The translations under genes were made by a program, and so were the position numbers. The notes under the pieces are model-generated. The model was given only the letters and a program-made list of their open reading frames with translations, did not search any database and was not told the DNA's origin. A stretch of 64,000 bases of DNA from JAEUPI01 sp044222685 (lineage in GTDB: Bacteria; Pseudomonadota; Gammaproteobacteria; Burkholderiales; Burkholderiaceae_C): contig JBGAMU010000003.1 of NCBI GenBank assembly GCA_044222685.1, forward strand, positions 23,165-87,164. The letters run 5' to 3'. Positions 61,690 through 64,000 of the stretch are shown here, in pieces; position 1 is the stretch's first letter, and every line of letters starts with the position of its first letter.

Positions 61690-63663
61690 TCAGTCGCGGG
61701 AGTGCAGACGCCACGCCACAGCGGCGAGCAAGAGCACCCAGATGAGGGGGAGGGCGCCGCCACCACCGCCGCTCGCCGGCGGTGGCTCGGACACCACCAC
61801 CACCTTGTCGACACTGGCGGTGGCGCCCGCACTGTCGGTGATCGTCAGGCGCGCGGTGAAGCTGCCTGAACCAGTGGTGGTCACCGTCACGGTGGCGGCA
61901 TTGGTCGGCGCGACCAGCTGCGCGATCGACGCACCGATGACCAGCGTCCAGGCATAGGTGCTGATAGTCTGACTCGGCGCCACGACCGACGACGAGCCGT
62001 CGAGCACCGCGTTGTTGCCGACCAGCGGATTGGCCGGCGTCGCGAAGGCCAGCGCCGTGGTCACGCGCGTGCTGGCCGCCTGCAAGACGGCAGCGCGCGC
62101 ATCGAGCATGCCGGCCCCGCAGGTGTTCGTCGTGCAATAGCACTCGAACTGTTCGTTGGCGTCCGGCGCATGGCAGGCCACGGTCCCGGCCTCGCTGCCG
62201 GTGACGGGGAATGCGCGAGCCGTCGACATGATCTGCGCGCGCACCTGCGTCGCGTTGAGCGCCGGGTTGATCGACAGCATCAACGCCGCAGTACCCGCGA
62301 CCACCGGCGACGAGAAGCTGGTGCCGACCGATTCGTTGAAGCCATCGCTGTAGGTGTTGATGCCGGGCGTGGTGGTGCCGCTGTTGGTCGTCGTCAGCAT
62401 CGGGAACAGGCAGACGCCGGTCAGATTGACGCAGTTGCCGCCCGGCGCCGAGATGCTGATCTGCGGGCCGACGTCGGAGAAGGCGACCTTGGAGCCGACG
62501 TGGCGCAAGCCGCCGACACCGATGGCGCCGGCGCAGTTGGCAGGCCTGCCCACCGCGAGCCCGAAGTCGTTGCCGGCCGCGACGGCGACCACGACGCCTG
62601 CGGCAGCCACCTGGCTGATCGCGGCCTCATACAGCGTGCCCGCACACGGCCCGGTGGAACCAAGGCTCAGGTTGATCACCCGCGCCGGGTTCGGATTGAC
62701 GACCGGATCGTTCGACAGCCCCGCCGCCCACAACATGCCGGCGACGACGTCCGACAGGAAGCCGCCGCACTTGCCGAGCACTCGCACCGGCAGGATGCGC
62801 ACGTCGCGCCCCGAGCCGGCGATGCCGATGGCATTGTTGGTCGCGGCGCCAACCAGCCCGGCGGTTTGCGTGCCGTGCCAGCTGCTCGGCGACGCGCCAC
62901 AGTCCAAGAATGCTCCGGTGCCGGCTTCTGCTGCGCTGACCCAATCTCCCGGGTCCGAAGGATCGGCATCACGACCGTCGCCGTCGTTGGCGGTGCTGAA
63001 GTCCCTGTTCGTCCCCGGATCGTCGGGCGACACGAAGTCGTAGCCCGGTAGCAGCTTGCCGGCAAAGTCCGGGTGGTCGGGCCGCACGCCGGTGTCGAGC
63101 ACCGCGACCACGATCGCCGGCGAGCCCTTCGTGACGTCCCAGGCGCCCTCGGCGTTGATCGCCGACACGATGCTGGTATCGGGCGCACGCAGGTACCACT
63201 GACCCGCCGGCGGCGTGATCGTGGTCTGGTTGCCCGGGTAACGCGGATCGTTCGGCGCCGCCGTCGCGCGCACGCGCTCGTCGACCCAGGCGTTCTCCAC
63301 TTCGGGGTCGGCCAGCAGGCGCGCGACCAGCTCACTCGAACGCAGGCCGCGCGCGTGCAGCACCTGCGTGCGTGGCATCACCGCGTCGCCATCGGTCATC
63401 GCCATGCCCAGACGCTGCGACAGGCGCGCGGCATGCTGCACGCGCGGCTCGCGGCCCGGCGTGGCGGCCAGCGCCGCCTCGCGCGCGAAGCTGCTGTCGG
63501 CCTTGAAGCGCACGATCACGCGCGCGCGGTCCGGGTGCTCGGCCGGCATCGCGGCGCGCCGCACCACCGGCGCCGACGAGGCTGTGTCGCCCGGTGCGGC
63601 GGCGATCGCCGGCAGCGCCAGCATGCACAACATCGACAGACATCGGGCCAGGCTGGGCTTCAT
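61690..63663 (-). CDS. S8-family subtilisin-like protease with GlyGly-CTERM signal
   Basis: A 657-residue exported peptidase similar to its downstream neighbour. A signal peptide (MLCMLALPAIAAA) and pro-domain are followed by Asp in VAVLDTGVRPDHPD, His in SSWHGTQTAGL and Ser in GTSFSSPVVAG. A PKD-like domain (about residues 550-625) precedes the C-terminal ASGGGGGALPLIWVLLLAAVAWRLHSRD, a GlyGly-CTERM signal used by rhombosortase and often with type II secretion. GGAG 11 bases upstream supports ATG 63663 over 63678. Confidence 0.88.
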   Translation of the reverse strand: MKPSLARCLSMLCMLALPAIAAAPGDTASSAPVVRRAAMPAEHPDRARVIVRFKADSSFAREAALAATPGREPRVQHAARLSQRLGMAMTDGDAVMPRTQVLHARGLRSSELVARLLADPEVENAWVDERVRATAAPNDPRYPGNQTTITPPAGQWYLRAPDTSIVSAINAEGAWDVTKGSPAIVVAVLDTGVRPDHPDFAGKLLPGYDFVSPDDPGTNRDFSTANDGDGRDADPSDPGDWVSAAEAGTGAFLDCGASPSSWHGTQTAGLVGAATNNAIGIAGSGRDVRILPVRVLGKCGGFLSDVVAGMLWAAGLSNDPVVNPNPARVINLSLGSTGPCAGTLYEAAISQVAAAGVVVAVAAGNDFGLAVGRPANCAGAIGVGGLRHVGSKVAFSDVGPQISISAPGGNCVNLTGVCLFPMLTTTNSGTTTPGINTYSDGFNESVGTSFSSPVVAGTAALMLSINPALNATQVRAQIMSTARAFPVTGSEAGTVACHAPDANEQFECYCTTNTCGAGMLDARAAVLQAASTRVTTALAFATPANPLVGNNAVLDGSSSVVAPSQTISTYAWTLVIGASIAQLVAPTNAATVTVTTTGSGSFTARLTITDSAGATASVDKVVVVSEPPPASGGGGGALPLIWVLLLAAVAWRLHSRD

Positions 63664-63718
63664 GCGCAGGCGCTCCATGGGAGACAGGTCGTGGGGAACA
63701 GGTTCGTCATCGGGTGCG

Positions 63719-64000
63719 TCAGCGCGACATCTCGCGCTCGGGTCGCGCGGGTATGCGCTGGCGCGTGTCGCGATCGAGCGACTGCACGAAGGTGCGCGCC
63801 TCGCGCAGGCGTTGCATCGCGTCGCGGCAGCTCGTTTCGTCGGGGCAGTCGAGCGTCATGCGATAGACGCGCGGGCCGTCCTGCCCGACATCGCGCACCG
63901 GCACGCGGGCCAGTTGGGTGATGCGGCTCGCCACCTCGGCCATCGACGGCCATTCGACGAAGGTGGTGATCAGCACCCGCTGCGCGCCCGGCGCCAGAGG
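63719..64000 (-). CDS. Hypothetical protein, 5' end cut by the window edge
   Basis: The frame is open to base 64000, so what looks like a GTG start at 63976 may be an internal Val. The visible 93 residues contain LITTFVEWPSMAEVASRITQLA and later YRMTLDCPDETSCRDAMQRLREA. There are two cysteines. No family is recognised. It is 55 bases upstream of the subtilase gene on the same strand and may be co-transcribed. Confidence 0.6.
   Translation of the reverse strand, partial: PLAPGAQRVLITTFVEWPSMAEVASRITQLARVPVRDVGQDGPRVYRMTLDCPDETSCRDAMQRLREARTFVQSLDRDTRQRIPARPEREMSR

Overview
The window is strongly GC-rich, with genes packed tightly, often overlapping by 1-4 bases, and with G/C at most third codon positions. 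The gene families (soxCDYZAXB order, red-type form I RuBisCO with CbbX, AprM-type APS reductase, LemA, BirA-SPOR) suggest a betaproteobacterium, most likely of the order Burkholderiales, that lives as a sulfur-oxidising chemolithoautotroph. This is inferred from gene content; there is no rRNA gene here to settle it.

Layout. (1) 1-3644, + strand: the 3' end of a reverse-type dsr operon (dsrP, dsrN, a DsrC-family gene without the redox cysteines, dsrR) and a siroheme-pathway methyltransferase. (2) 3634-8894, - strand: a NarX/NarL-like two-component system, a helical exported protein, a Tat-exported metallo-beta-lactamase-fold protein and a LysR regulator. (3) 9004-15638, + strand: sat, a metallophosphoesterase, aprMBA, an unknown gene, an FKBP-type isomerase, a 53-residue protein and a rhodanese. 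(4) 15858-26001, + strand: soeABC, a TauE/SafE exporter, a small membrane protein, a tandem universal stress protein, a CMD-Rieske fusion, a FadL-type porin and sqr. (5) A cardiolipin-synthase-like gene. (6) 27765-37284, - strand: a Calvin-cycle operon (cbbL, cbbS, rpe, cbbX, cbbF, cbbP, cbbT, cbbA, cbbY) with divergent cbbR. (7) 38533-42988: fccAB, a cytochrome c4 and tusA-dsrE2-yeeE. (8) 43023-49813, - strand: soxCDYZAXB. (9) 49921-64000: mostly housekeeping or accessory genes, including lemA, proA, a transporter, topB, a SET-domain methyltransferase, birA, a SPOR protein, two subtilases and a truncated gene at the window edge.

How the genes work together. Thiosulfate can be oxidised in the periplasm by Sox. 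Sulfide enters through Sqr and FccAB. Cytoplasmic sulfur is relayed by rhodanese, TusA and DsrE2 to Dsr. The resulting sulfite is oxidised directly by SoeABC or through AprMBA plus Sat, and TauE/SafE may export the product. The electrons and ATP would drive the Calvin cycle. The island is redundant at both the sulfide and sulfite steps, and it carries SoxCD together with Dsr, a combination that is usually avoided.

Regulation. A short inverted motif of the form TACCC-N4/5-GGGTA, or a close variant, occurs upstream of soeA, between cytochrome c4 and tusA, upstream of soxY and upstream of soxC. The NarL-like regulator encoded here is a candidate to bind it. No tRNA, rRNA, CRISPR array, transposase or prophage gene was seen, and no stretch above 300 bases lacks a gene.
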